The notes under the pieces: model-generated
The model's input: only the letters and a program-made list of their open reading frames with translations
Database searches by the model: none
Told to the model about the DNA's origin: nothing
Assembly: GCA_002943765.1 (NCBI GenBank)
Contig: PQWQ01000009.1
Span: 434,001 to 498,000, forward strand
Source of the DNA: Psoroptes ovis
Lineage: Eukaryota; Arthropoda; Arachnida; Sarcoptiformes; Psoroptidae
Reading direction: 5' to 3'
Length of the DNA stretch: 64,000 nt
Part shown: positions 24,887 to 36,119 of the stretch, piece by piece
How the letters are laid out: every line of letters starts with the position of its first letter
How positions within the stretch are numbered: position 1 is the first letter of the stretch
Program-made: the position numbers and the translations under genes

Positions 24887-27800
24887 ATGGAATTTCCAGA
24901 AATTTTGAAGAAAAAGTTAAAACAATGTCGAATGAAGATAACCCTAGCAGTGAAGGGTAAAGTTGATATTGATAAAGCGAAGGAGCTGAAGAACGAACTA
25001 GATCGCCTCCATGATGAAGCGTCGAATTACTTGGTAGAGAAATGTGATAATGAAGAAGACATACCGAGCGATCATTTGGAGAAAGTGGAACTATATGCCA
25101 CTAAAATAAAGGATTACATCTCATCTATAACTAATGAATCGTTGGAAAATAATTCAAATAATCCGAGTCAAACTAACAACACCAGTAACTATGATACACC
25201 CATCCATGATACATCCATCCATAATAGTACCCGTAATTCTGATGATAATGTCAACGATATTACTGCTACCAATACCAGTAATAATACAAGCGACGAAACG
25301 GCTATGATGGAACGTAATTTGACAGATCAACAAATGAGCTTAATGGCATTCAACAGATTGGCGGAATCGATTGATATGATGAACCTTAACCAGAATCTGC
25401 CGACATTCAATGGCAGCTTTTATCAGTGGCCTTCCTATGAAACAACGATGGAATCTTTAATCATATCGAATAATGATATTACCGAACAACGAAAGAAAAT
25501 ATTGTTACAAAAGACCACGACGGCAGAACCTAACAGATTGGTGAACCTATGGATAGGTCACAATATTAGTCTAAATGGAATTTGGTCGAGATTAAAGGAA
25601 AATTATAATAAAGCAGACAAAATAATTTTGGAATTAAAGGCGTCCCTGAACAAATTGGAGCCAGTGAGATATGAGCTAGATTTACAGAATTGGAAGAAAC
25701 TACGTGAACTGGTTAACGATATTGAACTAACTTTGAACCATTTGCTTTATGAAGGATCATTCCAATTTATTGAAATGATCGCAAACAAATTGTATTATTC
25801 GGAAAAGTGTAATGTCCTGGGAGATTGCTCTACTTTAGAGCAGACAGCTGAGTACATCAGGCGAAGATACAAAAGAGCATCCAACATCGTTAATAGCAAC
25901 ATCGTCAATCATCGGCCACCAAATTACAATATTCGATATTCAAAAAATATGAATTCCAAAACAGCCAGTATCAATACCAAATCATGCGACTTGTGTGAAA
26001 ATAATCATCCACAACAATTCGATTGTGTTAAGAAATTTGATCTTTCGACTTTGGCTTCTACCATTGCGAATAAGCGATTGTGTTTTAAATGCCTTCGCAA
26101 AAACCATCGATATAGAGACTGTAAACAACATTTCGAATGTAAAATCTGCCATCATCCGCATGCAACAGAAATGCACAATTTTGTGCAACACCAGCGATAC
26201 AAAACGTCAGCTATCACAGTAAGACCTGAAAATGAAATGAACGATAATATCAACTGTGATGATATAGAAATTTCCAAAGCCAAAGAATTATTAAACAACT
26301 TACGTCAAACCAGTAACAATCAAACATTTAAGACTGCAGCAATGGCATCGAATTGGATCGTAGACGAACAAAAGTTGATTGAGAAAATAGTCGAACAACT
26401 ATGCTTTATCGAACCTGACCCAGATGATAAGGTTGAGCAACGTTTAATCGCAAGTACTTCATCAAAAATAGCCAAACCAATGAACGTGTTTCAAATAAAA
26501 AATTTAAGTGTAAACGAAAGCCGCCCAATGATCTTTGGTTCGTGCAATGGGAAAAAGTGCTACGTGTTAATGGACGATGGTTCGGATTCGTCATTCATTA
26601 GTGAAGAATTGATTCGTGAAGATAGTGTTGAAAAGGCATCGACAATTTATTCATTTTCGCCGATGGGTGGGAATATGATAAGTAATCAAGTAACGACTTT
26701 GAAAATATGCAACAATGAAAAATCGATTGTACTAGATATTCGAGTGGCTAGAATGGATGAAAGTGATTTAATTATTATTGGAACCGATTTATTAGCAAAA
26801 TTTTATATCAACGGCATTGAAGATTTGAAGAAGATTACGATATTTGGAGTCATACGTTTCAAACCAAAAAATTGGTGTGCAATAAATGCGATGTTCAACG
26901 ATAAGGATTGCAATGATAAGGTAGTGCTTGAAGAAAATTTGAAAGAAATTTTAGACGATAATGATGATGATGATATGGAAAATGATGATTTGATGATTGA
27001 AAGAATAGATACTGGTCGTTATGTTGCGAGATTACCGTTTCTTAATGATGTTCGACCAAAAAACAATTATGATGCAGCACTGAAAAACTTAAGAAGATTA
27101 TTAAATGTTTTAGACAAAAATGGTTCAAGACATATTTACGAGAAGCAGTTGATGAAATACTATGATGACCAACAAGCGATCGAAGTCTTCGAAAAGGATG
27201 GATTCTTTTTACCGCACCACCCGGTGCATAGAGATTCAAAAACAACGCCATTACGGGTGGTTTTTAACGCCTCCTTCGGACAACAGTCTTTAAATGACAC
27301 GTTATGGAAGGGCGAAACAAGAAATCTTGAAATATTCTATCATTTGATCCAATTTCGATATGGTATGTACGCGGCGACAGCTGATTTGGCTAAAGCGTTT
27401 TTACAGATTTTGATCCACGAGGACGATCAAAAATATTTACGCTATTTGTGGATTGACCAGGAGAACAAGATTCGTATTTATCAGCTGAGAGTTCTGCCGT
27501 TTGGACTCATCTCCTCGCCGGCCATACTCAACGCCGTGATTAAAAAATTATTGAATGAAAACAATTTGAAAACAATGACCAAGTCCATATACATGGACGA
27601 TATTGTAATAGCAGACGATGATGAACAGAATTTGAAATCCCTCATCGAAAAAGGGAGTGTTTGTTTTAATGAATCAGGATTTCGATTACAAAAGGGGCAT
27701 TCGAACAGCCAAGTTATTCAAGACATGTTTGAAGAAGAATTTAGCGAATCAACAAAGGTTCTAGGTATTATGTGGAACAAATTGAATGATAAATTATATG

Positions 27801-29875
27801 TGAATCAAGTCGGTATGCCGCCGATCAAAACCAAACGTGATTTGCTTTCGTCTATTGGTAAACTCTTCGATCCATATGGAATATACGATCCGTGGAAGCT
27901 ATTTCTTCGGCTACAATTTAGAAATATCATTGATTACGACTGGGATGCTTTACTCCCGGACAACGTGTTGAAAGAAGTAAATAATCATATCAAAGATCAT
28001 GATTTATTATTCCAGAAATGCATTGATCGTCGCATTTTTCGTACCGGGACAATACACGGGTTTGCGGATGCTTCAATAAACGCAACCGGGTATGTTATAT
28101 ATCAAAATAATGATAATGAATTTCGTTTCGTTTGTGGCAAAGCCAAATTAGCCCCGCACAAGAAAGATTTCACTATAGTGAGATTAGAGCTCATTGCTCT
28201 ATACGATTTGATAAAAATATTGGTCAAACTTAAAAATTTATTGAATCTTCCATTAGTCGCATATACCGACTCACATATTAACATCGATCGTTTGAAAGTC
28301 ACACCGAATTCCCAGAAGAAAAGTATCGCATCCATATTATTAAAAATTATGAAATTAGTGAATCAAAACAACATTGAAATTCGTCATATCTCCGGCAAGG
28401 ACAATCCCGCCGATGTTTACAGCCGAATAGTGTCAACACAACAGTATTTGAAAAAATTCAAAACAAATTTCGATTCATCGCAAATAAATGATACGAACAG
28501 CAAAACAATAAATGTTTACAAAGTATCCGCGGTATCTTCATCAACATTCGAATACGCAAATTTTTTAGATGAATTCAGCTGTTTAAACACCATTGAAGAA
28601 ATGTTTGAATTTGTTAGAAGAATCGTCCAAAAACCAATCTCATCCATCGATTGCTGGGACATAATTCATAAATTTGCGCAGCTGGATTTTCAACCGCAAA
28701 AATCATCGCTCAATTTGGAAAACATCGATGGAATATTGCGAGTAAAAACTCGAGATTTGAGTTTTTCACCGATTTTTGTCCCGAACACAAGCAATCTGGC
28801 GATCGCATTAATTGAATATTTCCATTCGAAATGTCATCATGGTGGTATCAAAACCACCGTCGCTCACATCAAAGCAACCTATTATATTACGAATTTAGAT
28901 AGAATGGTTCGAAAATTCATAAATAATTGCGATATTTGTATTCGAATGAAAAGACCGATCGTTATGCAACCAAAGGGTCCTTTGCCGCCAGAGAGGTGCA
29001 ATTTTAGTGTACCCCCGTTTTATAACATTGTCGTTGACTTATTCGGTCCTTTGTACTTGAAAAATGGCTCAAAATTCTATGGATTACTGGCAACATGCCT
29101 CATGTCAAGGATGGTAGTAATTGAGTTGATACGTTCGCTGAGTGCGGACGCAACCAAAACCGCGTTTACCAATGTATTTTCGAGAGTTGGAGTTCCGGCA
29201 CACATCCAGAGTGACAACGCACCCAATTTCAAAAAATGTCATAAAGATTTGATTACGTTATATGAAAATCTGAACGCGTATCAAAAAACTGATATTGAAC
29301 CAATCAAATGGACATTTTCTTCACCTTATGCACCTTGGGAAAACGGTTCCGTCGAACGGATGATTGGGATAGTGAAGCGGTGTCTTCAAACATTTGATTT
29401 ATCGTTCAAGAACTTAGATGACGCTCGATCAATGTTTCTACAGATAGAAGCAACAATCAACAGCCGGCCATTAATCGTTGATGATTCACGGGCCATAACG
29501 CCCTATGAGTTGGCGTACGGGCGTAAACTCGGCGCTACAATTATTGATACATTTGGGCAAACGAATCAGGCATGGCCACAGGTTCTACAAGAAAAAAGAA
29601 AACGTTTTAAAAAATTGTGGCAAGCCCAATACCTCGATGAATTACGACGCCTTAATTTGTCAAAACCCATTGAATTTGAAATTGGTGACAAAGTGTTGTT
29701 ACCAGAATTATTTAAAAAAAGGAAACAGTGGCAAACTGCCACCATAATTGATTTTAAGAGATCAACAGACGGTGTTATTCGTGAATTAAAATTAGAAATG
29801 GATGGAAAAATAATGACTAGATCTGCAAACGGGCTGGTGTATCTTGGCCGCGGGAATGTGGCGAAACAGCCATGA
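24887..29875 (+). CDS. BEL/Pao gag-pol polyprotein (gag, protease, RT, RNase H, integrase)
   Basis: A 1,662-residue single-frame polyprotein. Gag: helical N-terminus, Asn/Thr-rich linker, DUF1759-type region from about residue 170, zinc knuckle C-x2-C-x4-H-x4-C (C399, C402, H407, C412) and a second Cys/His cluster after it. Protease: active-site-like motif D563-D564-G-S, the DDGS variant rather than D(S/T)G. Reverse transcriptase: from about residue 785, with YMDD at 902-905. RNase H: D1061 and E1101 plus a downstream TDSH motif. Integrase: an H/C zinc-binding region at about 1313-1355, then core D1384, D1443, E1490 (the last in the NGSVER context). The C-terminal part resembles DUF5641. The stop codon lies 19 bp inside the 3' LTR. 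Nothing is visibly broken: no frameshift or premature stop. Start chosen as the first ATG after the LTR that leads the frame; the context is GCC ATG G. Confidence 0.95.
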   Translation: MEFPEILKKKLKQCRMKITLAVKGKVDIDKAKELKNELDRLHDEASNYLVEKCDNEEDIPSDHLEKVELYATKIKDYISSITNESLENNSNNPSQTNNTSNYDTPIHDTSIHNSTRNSDDNVNDITATNTSNNTSDETAMMERNLTDQQMSLMAFNRLAESIDMMNLNQNLPTFNGSFYQWPSYETTMESLIISNNDITEQRKKILLQKTTTAEPNRLVNLWIGHNISLNGIWSRLKENYNKADKIILELKASLNKLEPVRYELDLQNWKKLRELVNDIELTLNHLLYEGSFQFIEMIANKLYYSEKCNVLGDCSTLEQTAEYIRRRYKRASNIVNSNIVNHRPPNYNIRYSKNMNSKTASINTKSCDLCENNHPQQFDCVKKFDLSTLASTIANKRLCFKCLRKNHRYRDCKQHFECKICHHPHATEMHNFVQHQRYKTSAITVRPENEMNDNINCDDIEISKAKELLNNLRQTSNNQTFKTAAMASNWIVDEQKLIEKIVEQLCFIEPDPDDKVEQRLIASTSSKIAKPMNVFQIKNLSVNESRPMIFGSCNGKKCYVLMDDGSDSSFISEELIREDSVEKASTIYSFSPMGGNMISNQVTTLKICNNEKSIVLDIRVARMDESDLIIIGTDLLAKFYINGIEDLKKITIFGVIRFKPKNWCAINAMFNDKDCNDKVVLEENLKEILDDNDDDDMENDDLMIERIDTGRYVARLPFLNDVRPKNNYDAALKNLRRLLNVLDKNGSRHIYEKQLMKYYDDQQAIEVFEKDGFFLPHHPVHRDSKTTPLRVVFNASFGQQSLNDTLWKGETRNLEIFYHLIQFRYGMYAATADLAKAFLQILIHEDDQKYLRYLWIDQENKIRIYQLRVLPFGLISSPAILNAVIKKLLNENNLKTMTKSIYMDDIVIADDDEQNLKSLIEKGSVCFNESGFRLQKGHSNSQVIQDMFEEEFSESTKVLGIMWNKLNDKLYVNQVGMPPIKTKRDLLSSIGKLFDPYGIYDPWKLFLRLQFRNIIDYDWDALLPDNVLKEVNNHIKDHDLLFQKCIDRRIFRTGTIHGFADASINATGYVIYQNNDNEFRFVCGKAKLAPHKKDFTIVRLELIALYDLIKILVKLKNLLNLPLVAYTDSHINIDRLKVTPNSQKKSIASILLKIMKLVNQNNIEIRHISGKDNPADVYSRIVSTQQYLKKFKTNFDSSQINDTNSKTINVYKVSAVSSSTFEYANFLDEFSCLNTIEEMFEFVRRIVQKPISSIDCWDIIHKFAQLDFQPQKSSLNLENIDGILRVKTRDLSFSPIFVPNTSNLAIALIEYFHSKCHHGGIKTTVAHIKATYYITNLDRMVRKFINNCDICIRMKRPIVMQPKGPLPPERCNFSVPPFYNIVVDLFGPLYLKNGSKFYGLLATCLMSRMVVIELIRSLSADATKTAFTNVFSRVGVPAHIQSDNAPNFKKCHKDLITLYENLNAYQKTDIEPIKWTFSSPYAPWENGSVERMIGIVKRCLQTFDLSFKNLDDARSMFLQIEATINSRPLIVDDSRAITPYELAYGRKLGATIIDTFGQTNQAWPQVLQEKRKRFKKLWQAQYLDELRRLNLSKPIEFEIGDKVLLPELFKKRKQWQTATIIDFKRSTDGVIRELKLEMDGKIMTRSANGLVYLGRGNVAKQP

Positions 29876-30134
29876 ATGTGAAGAAAATGACATTTAGTCA
29901 TTTTTACTGTGATTTTTGTTGATTTTTTGTTTTTGTTTGAAAATGAAAATAGATTTGTTCAGTAGTTTTTCAAGCCTTTTGAATGAAAAACCTTTTGTAT
30001 TTTCTTTTGTTTTGTTTTTGATATCTCATAAATTTGTGTTTATTCGTATAAAATTTGTTTGTATTTTTTTCGTATTCTAAATAAAACGACATTTGGGTAT
30101 CACTTAAATTGCATTTTGTTCAAGTTTCATCACA
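29857..30134 (+). repeat. 3' LTR of the BEL/Pao element
   Basis: Matches the 5' LTR in length and, by eye, in every base. It overlaps the last codons and stop of gag-pol (29857-29875). A short purine-containing tract (GCGGGAA, 29850-29856) directly precedes it and is the likely polypurine tract. It is followed by the target-duplication copy ATTCTT. Confidence 0.95.
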
Positions 30135-33100
30135 ATTCTTGAAATGTTCAAATGATGAAAATCACAATTTCAATCGAAATTCTTTTGAAAAAACAAAAAT
30201 AAAACAAAGAAATTCTTAATTCTTTATTATTATCAATAATTTCCATTGAAAATGTCTATGAATTTATGTATGATTATGATTATGATCACTATTATTATCA
30301 TTGTCTGGATTTACTTAGTTCATATTGTTGATGTATGATGTTTGTCTTTGGTATATTTGACTTCGATTTAAACTTTCTTGCATTTATTTGTAAGTAAAAT
30401 TCTTGTATTCTTCATTATTATTATCATCATCATCATTATTACTTGTACCAGAGTCTATGTGCATTTGAATGTGTATGTTTGAACATTCTTTGGAATTTAA
30501 TATTTTATTATTATATTTTTTTTTCCTCGTATAATATTTTCATGTTTGTTCTTTTTTTTTCGTTTTGACTCCAATTAATCATTCTATCATCTCTTGGGAT
30601 GATGATGATGATTTTTTTTTTGCCGTTGCTGCTGCTGATGCCGTTGTTTTCATTATTATTCGATGTTGATGGCTTGATGACGCTTAACATATTGTGTGTG
30701 TCTTTGTGTTTTAGTGTTTGCATATAGAAATATATTGAGAAAATGGATTGAATGAAAATGAAGAAAAGTTTTTTGTCTTCAGCGAAAACATTCATCAGCT
30801 TTTTTTAATATGAATGAACAAATGAATGAATGAATGAATGACCGAGAGAGAAATAGAAAATGGACAATAGAAAATTAAAAGCAAAGCAAATAATAGCAAT
30901 TCTACGAAATTAATTCTCATAATAAAACAAACAATGGAAATATTTTTTACGAAAAAAAATTTATGAAATTCATAAATTTTCATATAATTTTAAAAATGTT
31001 TGAATATCTCGTTATTTAGTGTATTTACGTTTATTCATATCATATTATCGTATTTTATTCTATTTAAATGCATAAATTTTGATTTGATTGAGCACATTTA
31101 GTTTGTTGGTTGGTTGGTCGGTTGTTGTTGTGGTAGAATATATTTTGTTTAGAAAAATGAAAATTTCCCAGAAAAAAATTGAATTTATCTTTGAAAAAAA
31201 TTGAAATTTTCAAGCAAATGAATCTTCAATATCTTTGAATGGAACATTTTTGCTCTCATTCTTGTTCCATTTGGCCATTTTGCTCATTGACCATCATCAT
31301 TAACAATCATCAACTCTCTCTGTGTGTTGACAGGTTGAGATTTATTTTTTCCATGTTTTTAATTTGTTTTTACTCGGCCATTTTTGCTTGAATTTTTTTT
31401 TTCATTTCAAAGCATCAATGATTTATTTTTATTTATTCATTCAATTTGAATCACAAATTTCATTCGTTTATTTGTCAAAATGACTTTTTCAAACAAATGA
31501 ACAACTTGGAAAAAATGAATTTAATGAATTCAATTTCATTCAATTGTTTTATTTTCGTTTGTTGCTTCTGAAAATAAATTTGACGAAAATTTGCATTTTA
31601 ATAAAATTTAATAAATTTATTAAATTCGTTCATTTATTTTTATTATCATCATAATCATTACACTTTAGATATATTCAAAAGTAAAATTTGTCACAAATTT
31701 TTTCATTATTTTTTATGATTTCCATTTTTTTTCTGTATATTTGATGATGACCATTTGTGCTTGTTAGCACCGACAATGTGTGTGTGTGTGTTTGTGTTGA
31801 ACCTGTGATATATTTTTAAATTCAAACTTTACATAAAATGAATTGATATAAATGAATTTGAAATAAACAAATGATAATGAAATTTTTTTTCTCCAAAAAA
31901 AAAACTTTTCAAAATTTGATTTTTTTTTGACTATTTAAAATATAAAACTATTCATGAAAATTATGAATTTCACAATTGAAAAATATGAATGAATGAAATG
32001 AAAATAGAAATGCAAATATGGAATGATTATAGAGAATGAATACTCCTATATGAATGACTACACAATGAATTCTATGAATTTGGAAATAAATGAAATTAAT
32101 TTTCATTTTCAATTTCAAAATTTTCAATAAAATTAAAATATGGAAAAATAGAATAAAATAAAATCCATTTAATTTAACAACAACAACAACAACAAAAACG
32201 CACCTAATTCACATAATTGGAAGCATTTTGTTTTGAATTCAAAATTCAAATTTGAATTGAATTGGCTTTGAAAATGATTTTGACTTTGAAATTTGCATTT
32301 ATTTTTTATTAGCTTTATTTCATTTTTATTCCATTTTTTCTACGAAAATGAAATTATTTCTTTAAAAAAATTAAATTCTATTAGATTTTCAATTTTCTCC
32401 TGAAAAAAAGTTCTCCAACGAATTTGTTCTCGTTTGTTCTCATCTTATCTGAATGTTCATATTTTATCTAATTTAATCAAAACAAATCACGAATTTGATT
32501 TGAGATTCGTTTTAAATAACTTGATTTCGATAATTCAATATTCGTTTCATTAATTTTTTTTCTGGATACTTGAATGTCTTAAATGAGTGTTTATTCTTAG
32601 TGAATCATGAAATCCAAGAGTTGAAATAATTATGCGAAATAATCATGATTTTCAAGAATAATCCCAAAAAAATTTCCACCCTAAGACAAAGAACATAATG
32701 ACATTAATATGTTAATACATGTTTTAATCGTTTTCTTTTCTCCATATTTTCAAGTATTGAAAATTATGTTTCGTTTTTCTTTTCTTATGTTGTTGTTTGA
32801 CCATTAAAATAACATCAACAATCAACCAACTAACCAACCCAACAAACAATCATTAAAGAAAAGTTTATTTAATGTTTAATGTTTATTTGTTTGCTGGTTC
32901 ATAACAATATTTATTTATTTCTTATATGATTATTATTATAATAATTTGACTTTGAGAGACCAAAAAAATGAAGAAAATCTTCATTTACTTTTTCTGTTTT
33001 GGTTTCTGCATGATTTTTAATGATAATCTTTTATGGTTCATTTTTTCGTTTCTGTTTTTTTTTTTTTTTGGTTGTTTGGTACCGAAAACCAAAACACCCG

Positions 33101-33983
33101 AAAAAAACATTTTGTGGTTTTTCAAATATTTATGATGAAGAAATGAATGGTCAAAAAATGTTTGTTTGTTGCTTTCAAATCAATTTATTTTGCATCTTGA
33201 AAAAATAAATATCCACCAGAAGAATATTTGAAAAAAAGTTTGAATTGTTTTCGACATGTATACACTACACGACTAGCCCCGAATGCAAATGAATAAAATG
33301 AATGAATTCAACGAGAAATAGAAATGAATTTGAACATTTTGAATGAATAAATAAATAAATGAATGAATGAATGAATCAAATTAAGAAAAATTAATGTACC
33401 TGAAATTTGAAATATATTTATATGAAATAATGCTGCAGTGAAATGATAATAATATGAAAATAATAATAATAATAAAAGCCATATGTATGAATGATTCCTT
33501 AATATTTTTTTTTTCATAAGATATTTTGGGCTAGTTTTCTGGTTTTTTTCTGGGTTCGTTTGTTTCATATTTGTTGTTTATTGTATACAGAAATACTGCT
33601 TAAAAATAGATTAGATGAGATAAATGAATCAAATAGGAATGAAAATATCTTGGATTTTATTTAGTTTTTTATTTCACTTTTTTCTGCATTTGAATTGTAA
33701 TAATAATAAATATTTGGATGAACGAATAAATGAATGAATGAATTGATGATGCTTGAAAAATACAAAAAAAAAACCAAGATAATGGAAATAATAATTATCA
33801 TTATTATTATTGCGATTGCTTGCCATTATCTTGTTTGGTTTAAGAAAATTTTTAGGAGATATTATTCTCATGTTTTTCAAGAAGATTTCATTTCCTTAAT
33901 TTAGTTTTTTTTTATTTCAATTAATTCATAGTCAATTAATTTTTGTATTTTACTATATTTTTTCTTCAAATCTAATACACCAG
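30135..33983 (+). other. Remainder of the large last intron of the sidestep-like gene
   Basis: AT-rich non-coding DNA with ATT/ATC/ATTG repeats, including ATGA runs near 30818-30840 and 33345-33375. No exon, RNA gene or mobile element was recognised. It ends at the acceptor CAG at 33981-33983. Confidence 0.6.
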
Positions 33984-34288
33984 GTAACATAATTCAATTA
34001 TCATCTCCATTACGAAAATATTCAATCGATTCCAGTGGTGGTAATAATAATCGTTCAATAATTATTGCTACTGATCCAACACAACAACATCAATCATCGT
34101 TGACAGCTGATCATCTAACATCTTCATCTCGAACATTGCTTCGTCATTCAGGTGCATATTATAATAACAGTGGCCAATATACTGGTGATAATTCAATAAA
34201 TATATTCAATACATTACCACGTAATAATAATTTACATCATCATCATCATAATCATCATCAACTTCATCAAGGATCAATACTTCAACAA

Positions 34289-34320
<32 letters not shown>

Positions 34321-34534
34321 ATCATATATTTATATTCCAACACAAACACAATCTTCACCTAATCATAATCAAAATAATCAACAACAACAACAACAAACAC
34401 ATCATCATCATTTAATCATATCATCAATAAGTTATGGTACAACATCATCATCATCGACACCAACAACAACAATGACAACGACAACACCAATGGCGGGTAC
34501 AACATTGAAATTTTCATCAAATAATATGGGATAA
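33984..34534 (+). CDS. side: Probable last coding exon of the sidestep-like gene (disordered cytoplasmic tail)
   Basis: This open frame follows a pyrimidine-rich acceptor (CAG at 33981-33983) and needs a phase-1 donor. The donor after 18057 is phase 1, and joining them gives an uninterrupted frame (ITG then NIIQLSSPLRKY), with total coding length an exact multiple of three. The exon encodes about 182 residues: Ser/Asn-rich sequence, a His-rich run (about 34236-34268), a Gln run (about 34284-34322) and Thr/Ser repeats, ending at TAA 34532-34534. The style resembles the low-complexity tail at 17100-18057. Possible poly(A) signals AATAAA lie at 34718-34723 and 34950-34955. There is no recognisable domain, so linkage across about 16 kb of intron is inference from phase and composition. 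It could instead belong to an unrecognised gene. Confidence 0.55.
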
Positions 34535-35187
34535 AATTAATATGAGAAATTATCTTAAATCATTACAAAATTACTCCGACAATTCAAATTCAAATTGAAT
34601 GTTTTCCAATTATTTGATAAGACATACAAATATTAATATTTGTTCTTTATGGTTCTATTACATAACAAACAATGTAATTTCAACGAGTGTGTATCAATGT
34701 GATATCATTACAATAATAATAAAAAACATATTATTCGAGTAGTAAATATGGAATTTGTATTTAATGGAATTATTATTATTATTTTTATAAAAATAATAAT
34801 AATAATAATATAAACAGTATATTACAAGATTTTTTTTTTTCGCTATCTTTAGAATCGCCCGAAGGCTTGTACTTTTGTTTGTGCTTTTCTTCTTGTTTTT
34901 TTATTATTTTGTTGTTTTTTCATTGAAAATGGAAAATGTATTAAATTACAATAAAATATAATCAAAAATAATTTTTGATTATGTTTTTATTTGATTTGAA
35001 CATGAATATAATTCAATATAAATAATACAGAAACACTCACAGACGACAACAACACCACCATCAACACATGTTTTTTCTATTAAAAAACAGAAAATATTGA
35101 AAAATTTTTAAATTTGAACTTTGAATTTTAAAATTTTGAATTATGAATCACACTTACACATCTACACTCATACACGCATTGTTTTTA
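34535..35187 (+). other. 3' UTR and flank of the sidestep-like gene
   Basis: Follows the TAA at 34532-34534. It carries AATAAA hexamers at 34718-34723 and 34950-34955 and AAT repeats. No further coding signal is seen before the mariner insertion; the TA at 35186-35187 is its target dinucleotide. Confidence 0.55.
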
Positions 35188-36119
35188 TTAGGTCGGCAAC
35201 TAAGTAACTGCCGATTTTTTGATGAAAAGTCAAAGACTATTTTTCATGGTACAAAATAACTTTATCATGTAATGTATTGCCCATTTTGATCAATGACCTT
35301 TTGCCATCTTCAGAGCACCATCATAATCCCATGTTCATAAAACATCTTGTTTTTATGAGCCAAAAACTGAATCAGGTGCCATTTGACATCATCATTATTT
35401 TTGAATTTTTTACATTCAAGGAGTTGAGCAAAGATGATAACAAAGAGTGATCAGATGGTTCAAGGTCAGGACTGTATGATGGATGAGACAAAACATCACA
35501 ACCAAGGTTCAATAATTTTTGATGAGTGGTCAAAAGTCTATGCAAATTTGCATTGACAAATTGCATTGCTTTTTTTTTGTTATGGAATACAGCATTTTCT
35601 CGATATGTTACTCCAAACCGCTTTTGAACATATCAAAGTTGTTTCAAATGATCATCAACACATGCATTTGATCCATGAAGTTTTTCTGCAATATCATGCG
35701 CGATAGTGTGACGATCCGATTCGATTATCGCATTGATTATGGTGTCATCAACTTTGACACCTTTTAGTGAAATATCACCAGAACGAAATGTGACAAACCA
35801 ATTTTAACTCTATCATTTTTTAGCGATTGATCCTCATAAACATTACATGAATTTTTATGAGCTTGTGACGCGTCTTCATCTTTGTGGAAATGAAAAAGCA
35901 AAATATCACGAAAATTCTCCTTTTGAATTCCCATTTCTCAACGAAGGTCAAACAAAAACTACAGAGCCGATCAAAAAAATTTTTTCTGCTAATTGACAAC
36001 TGATTAGTCATCTATCGAATGACAACATGCGTTTGTCATTTGAACAACTCCTTATAGTCCAAAAATGCAACTAAAGCGGTCTATGATTGAAATCGGCAGT
36101 TTTTTAGTTGCCCACCTAA
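35188..36119 (-). mobile_element. Internally deleted mariner-type DNA transposon
   Basis: A 932-bp element flanked by TA dinucleotides (35186-35187 and 36120-36121). Terminal inverted repeats begin TTAGGT; the left end and the complement of the right end share about 26 of the first 29 bases, a mariner-like terminus. The transposase is on the minus strand and degenerate. An N-terminal helix-turn-helix region can be followed at about 36020-35640, changing frame at least once. The C-terminal part at 35566-35372 keeps the mariner signature HPSYSPDLEPSD containing the last catalytic Asp. The segment with the first catalytic Asp is absent and the second is not recognisable, which fits an element shorter than the usual 1.3 kb. 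It cannot mobilise itself, but intact ends might allow movement in trans. Confidence 0.9.
35372..35566 (-). pseudogene. C-terminal remnant of mariner transposase
   Basis: A fragment of a DD(34)D mariner transposase on the minus strand of the element. Visible is LGCDVLSHPSYSPDLEPSD, whose final Asp corresponds to the third catalytic residue. Upstream in the same strand, the frame joins a region resembling the helix-turn-helix domain, but the middle of the catalytic domain is deleted. Stops and frame changes make it non-functional. Confidence 0.85.

Larger units (their letters stand above)
24551..30134 (+). mobile_element. Complete BEL/Pao-type LTR retrotransposon, apparently recent insertion
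   Basis: A 5,584-bp element with direct 278-bp LTRs at 24551-24828 and 29857-30134, which look identical by eye. Each LTR starts TGTGG and ends CACA. The flanking hexamer ATTCTT occurs at 24545-24550 and again at 30135-30140, a perfect target-site duplication. Between the LTRs is one uninterrupted gag-pol frame in the order gag, protease, reverse transcriptase, RNase H, integrase, the order shared by BEL/Pao and Ty3-like elements. The DUF1759-type gag, the Pao-type reverse transcriptase and the DUF5641-like C-terminus place it in BEL/Pao. Identical LTRs and an open frame mean the insertion is young and may be competent; activity itself cannot be judged from sequence. It lies in the sense orientation inside the inferred last intron of the sidestep-like gene. 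Confidence 0.95.

Noticed and set aside
29566..29901. 111-codon minus-strand frame overlapping the end of gag-pol
   Set aside because: Shadow of the retrotransposon frame; no independent features.
34535..35187. Further exons of the sidestep-like gene after the stop at 34534
   Set aside because: The frame ends with a TAA, followed by AT-rich sequence with poly(A) hexamers and no splice donor-supported continuation.
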